DNA of 10,827 bases from Pseudomonadota bacterium (GTDB taxonomy: Bacteria > Pseudomonadota > Alphaproteobacteria > JAAXGF01), in assembly GCA_022563655.1 (NCBI GenBank), contig JADFMW010000070.1, forward strand, positions 1 to 10,827. Direction: 5' to 3'. Below are positions 9,121-10,827 of the stretch, one piece after another. The translations under genes and the position numbers were made by a program. Each line of letters begins with the position of its first letter. The first letter of the stretch is position 1. The notes under the pieces are model-generated. The model searched no databases. It saw only the letters and a program-made list of their open reading frames with translations, and was not told the origin of the DNA.

Positions 9121-10467
9121 GTGTTAGCGCCGATTCCTCGGCTGGCGGCACGTCGGCCCCCGCCCAAAGGGGGCTGCTCTGGTTCAGGCCGGACCTCTGA
9201 TTCAGGCCGGACCTCTGATTCAGGCCGGACCTCTGATTCAGGCCGGACCTCTGATTCAGGCCGGACCTCTGATTCAGGCCGGACCTCTGGTTCAGGCCGG
9301 ACCTGGCTTTCCACACCGCTAACCAAGCGCCAACTCCTCAGGACCGGTTCGGGCGTGGCCGCGACCATCGGCGCGTACGCCCTGATGGGCGGGGCGGTGA
9401 ACGCGGCAAGCGTTGTGGGCGTTCCCTGGTCCCTGCCGCGCAAGCCCGGATATCTATATGTCCGGGGAAGGGCGACCGATTTCGACCTGCATCTAAATAG
9501 TGAAAGACTATTCGGAAAATTCGATATGGGGGGAATCGACATCACGTTCGGAGATGGCGCGCCCTTGCTCAGCCCGGCCAATGGCCAAGTAAAAACGGCG
9601 CGCGAATTTCGTAATAGCGGCAAAAACACCAAGATAGATTATGGAATAGTACAAATAATAATCGCGCACCAAAAAGCATTGTTCGTGGAACCGGCCCAGA
9701 AGGCCGCTGTGAATCTCAGGGACATGGTGATCGGCCGGCAAGGCGATACCGGCTCAGGGGCGAGCCGCAGCCATGTCCACATAACGGTTTATGGAAACGC
9801 GGTACTCTGCGCCGATAAAGAGAGGCGCATGTCTTGCGCCCATAGTTACCTCAAGGGAGATGGCGTAAGAGGCCGATTTGGAAAAATTCCGCAACGCATA
9901 GCGCCTTATTACACGACCGCCGGGAGCGCCGCGGGCCGTCGCGCGCGGACTGGTCGTTATCCCTATTTCTGGAACTTCGTCCTCGATCCCGATGGCTTAA
10001 CGCCGGATGGCAAACCCCTGTACGAGAGTTATCGCGACCCCGCGACGGACTACGACACTCCGTATTTGAACTTCGTGCAAAACAGGATCGTCGGGGGATT
10101 GCAGGATATCGCCTCGGAGTGGGAGCGAAAAGAGGATCCGGAGGAGAGCCAGTTCGGATCGTATCTCAAGAAGCAAGTAGAGCATTGGCCCCTGTACAAA
10201 ACCATCAACAGATTATGGGTATTGTACGAGGTGGCCCTGAAGGACCGAGACGCCGGGCGCCAGGGCTTCGATTTAAGAAAACGCCTGGAGGTCTTGTTCG
10301 ACGACGTGCGCGAAGCCGGCAACCTGATCAAGCTGACGTCTCCCTTTATCAAACCCGGCGACCCGAATGTGATCCTGTCGGCGATGGTTCGAAATCCCGA
10401 GCGCGAAGAGTTGATCCGCGGTTATTACGGCCGCTTCCTACCCAAGCAGGTGGCGAGCAGAAGCTGA
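9121..10467 (+). CDS. Exported or membrane-anchored protein with degenerate M23 (LytM-like) peptidase domain and N-terminal SDSGRT repeats
   Basis: A 448-residue protein from GTG 9121. A basic, proline-rich start (2-19) precedes seven hexapeptides (20-61). TKRQLLR (68-74) and a hydrophobic stretch (76-93) ending near NAAS follow: a Sec or Tat-like signal, or an N-in membrane anchor. Residues ~100-225 resemble an M23 metallopeptidase: MGGIDITFGDGAPLLSPANG (136-155) aligns with HxGxDI, IAHQ (H183) with the YAHL histidine, and GDTGSGASRSHVH (208-220) with the G-TG-HLH block. M23 enzymes cut peptidoglycan cross-bridges or stems. D140, H183, H218 and H220 are kept, but the first zinc ligand His is Met136, so catalysis is doubtful and a binding or regulatory role is possible. 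Residues 226-448 are unrecognised and mostly helical-looking. AT-richer codons (ata, aga, cta) than the core genes suggest transfer. No partner gene is adjacent. Confidence 0.78.
   Translation: MLAPIPRLAARRPPPKGGCSGSGRTSDSGRTSDSGRTSDSGRTSDSGRTSDSGRTSGSGRTWLSTPLTKRQLLRTGSGVAATIGAYALMGGAVNAASVVGVPWSLPRKPGYLYVRGRATDFDLHLNSERLFGKFDMGGIDITFGDGAPLLSPANGQVKTAREFRNSGKNTKIDYGIVQIIIAHQKALFVEPAQKAAVNLRDMVIGRQGDTGSGASRSHVHITVYGNAVLCADKERRMSCAHSYLKGDGVRGRFGKIPQRIAPYYTTAGSAAGRRARTGRYPYFWNFVLDPDGLTPDGKPLYESYRDPATDYDTPYLNFVQNRIVGGLQDIASEWERKEDPEESQFGSYLKKQVEHWPLYKTINRLWVLYEVALKDRDAGRQGFDLRKRLEVLFDDVREAGNLIKLTSPFIKPGDPNVILSAMVRNPEREELIRGYYGRFLPKQVASRS
9178..9303 (+). repeat. Seven 18-bp tandem units, coding SDSGRT
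   Basis: Unit tctgattcaggccggacc, repeated seven times without spacer. Units 2-6 are identical; units 1 and 7 carry ggt for gat (Gly for Asp). Each unit encodes S-D/G-S-G-R-T. The near-perfect identity points to recent expansion by slippage, and the unit length keeps the reading frame when copy number changes. Confidence 0.97.
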
Positions 10468-10514
10468 CCCGCCGGCGCCGGGCAATTGTCTCGTTCCAGG
10501 CGCGCCGGGTAACT

Positions 10515-10575
10515 GGGGACAGTGTATAGTTTTAGTCGGCGCCCGAGTTAACGAAGAAAATTATCTACTGTCCCC
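10515..10575. repeat. Imperfect 19-bp inverted repeat with GGGGACAGT ends (REP/MITE-like)
   Basis: The left arm (10515-10533, ggggacagtgtatagtttt) pairs with the right arm (10557-10575), matching 16 of 19 positions including a perfect nine-base outer end, around a 23-base loop. From memory, GGGGACAGT/ACTGTCCCC palindromes with an AT-rich inner part resemble REP-type elements mobilised by single-strand Y1 (IS200-like) transposases. No transposase is in the window. Lying 47 bases after the M23-like gene, the structure might also end its transcript, though it lacks a T run. Confidence 0.65.
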
Positions 10576-10586
10576 CTATATCCGTC

Positions 10587-10608
10587 CCGATGTGCCTCTG
10601 CACGTCGG
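10587..10608. repeat. Nine-base-pair hairpin with CTCT loop
   Basis: ccgatgtgc (10587-10595) pairs with gcacgtcgg (10600-10608) over nine positions with one G-U wobble and a four-base loop ctct. It follows the inverted repeat by 11 bases, so the two may belong to one mobile or structured element. No T run follows. Confidence 0.5.
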
Positions 10609-10827
10609 ATGCCGATGTTCCGTGATGCCAATCTTCGATTTCGATAACGATTTGTAGGGCGAAAACTCATCGTGCGGACGGCGCCGAGAGGATGAAAGGG
10701 TGGCGGCCGCACGCGCCATCGTCCGCCGCGCGCGGCGACCGCTTGCGGGGCGCGGGCGGGGCGGTTTATCTTGCGGCACATTCAGGCGATCGCCGACCGC
10801 CAGGCGACCGCGCCGATCGCGCCGATC
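10609..10827. other. Terminal stretch without a supportable gene
   Basis: Composition rises back to very GC-rich from about 10675. It contains a 14-base palindrome (10724-10737) and ends in two copies of gcgccgatc. No frame gives a recognisable protein. A minus-strand frame entering from the right edge and stopping at 10782 is only 15 codons long and cannot be judged. Confidence 0.4.

Noticed and set aside
9178..9303. CRISPR array or non-coding satellite
   Set aside because: Units are contiguous with no spacers, are a multiple of three bases, and lie in an open frame behind a good ribosome site.
10782..10827. C-terminal end of a minus-strand membrane protein entering from the right edge
   Set aside because: Only 15 hydrophobic codons before a stop, partly made of a nine-base duplication; too short to support.

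Overview
The window looks like a high-GC alphaproteobacterial chromosome fragment. The evidence is the addB-addA-trxA order, a PopZ (DUF2497) gene directly upstream of valS, and very GC-rich third codon positions in those genes. Two stretches do not match this background: the first ~267 bases and everything after valS. Both are less GC-rich and use codons differently. No phylum-level marker was searched, so the assignment rests on family recognition and synteny alone.

Layout. Bases 1-267 hold an internal piece of D-3-phosphoglycerate dehydrogenase (serA) on the minus strand, open at both ends. It runs head-on into the C-terminal nuclease part of addB on the plus strand. The two genes share a 21-base stretch (247-267) that fits conserved motifs of both families, so the join is either a microhomology recombination or an assembly chimera. 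Then come complete addA (helicase-nuclease), trxA (thioredoxin with a WCAPC active site), popZ (polar organising protein) and valS (valyl-tRNA synthetase), all on the plus strand. AddB and AddA form the two-subunit helicase-nuclease that processes double-strand breaks for RecA. Their reading frames overlap by four bases, which implies translational coupling. popZ and valS form a second conserved pair.

After valS (8370 onward) the sequence becomes accessory in character. It holds ~370 bases with at most one doubtful small ORF, then an AT-rich block of five degenerate 26-bp tandem units (8739-8868). Next is one clear gene (9121-10467) for an unnamed membrane-anchored or exported protein with an M23/LytM-like peptidase domain. 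That domain keeps the HxH motif, but methionine replaces the first zinc-ligand histidine. Its N-terminus carries seven perfect-length 18-bp tandem units (hexapeptide SDSGRT) ahead of the hydrophobic segment. Downstream are an imperfect 19-bp inverted repeat with GGGGACAGT ends, resembling REP/MITE-type elements, and a strong hairpin. The last ~220 bases show no supportable gene.

No multi-gene novel system is visible. The best candidate for something undescribed is the post-valS unit: the degenerate M23-like protein, its repeat-bearing N-terminus and the 26-bp repeat block beside it.
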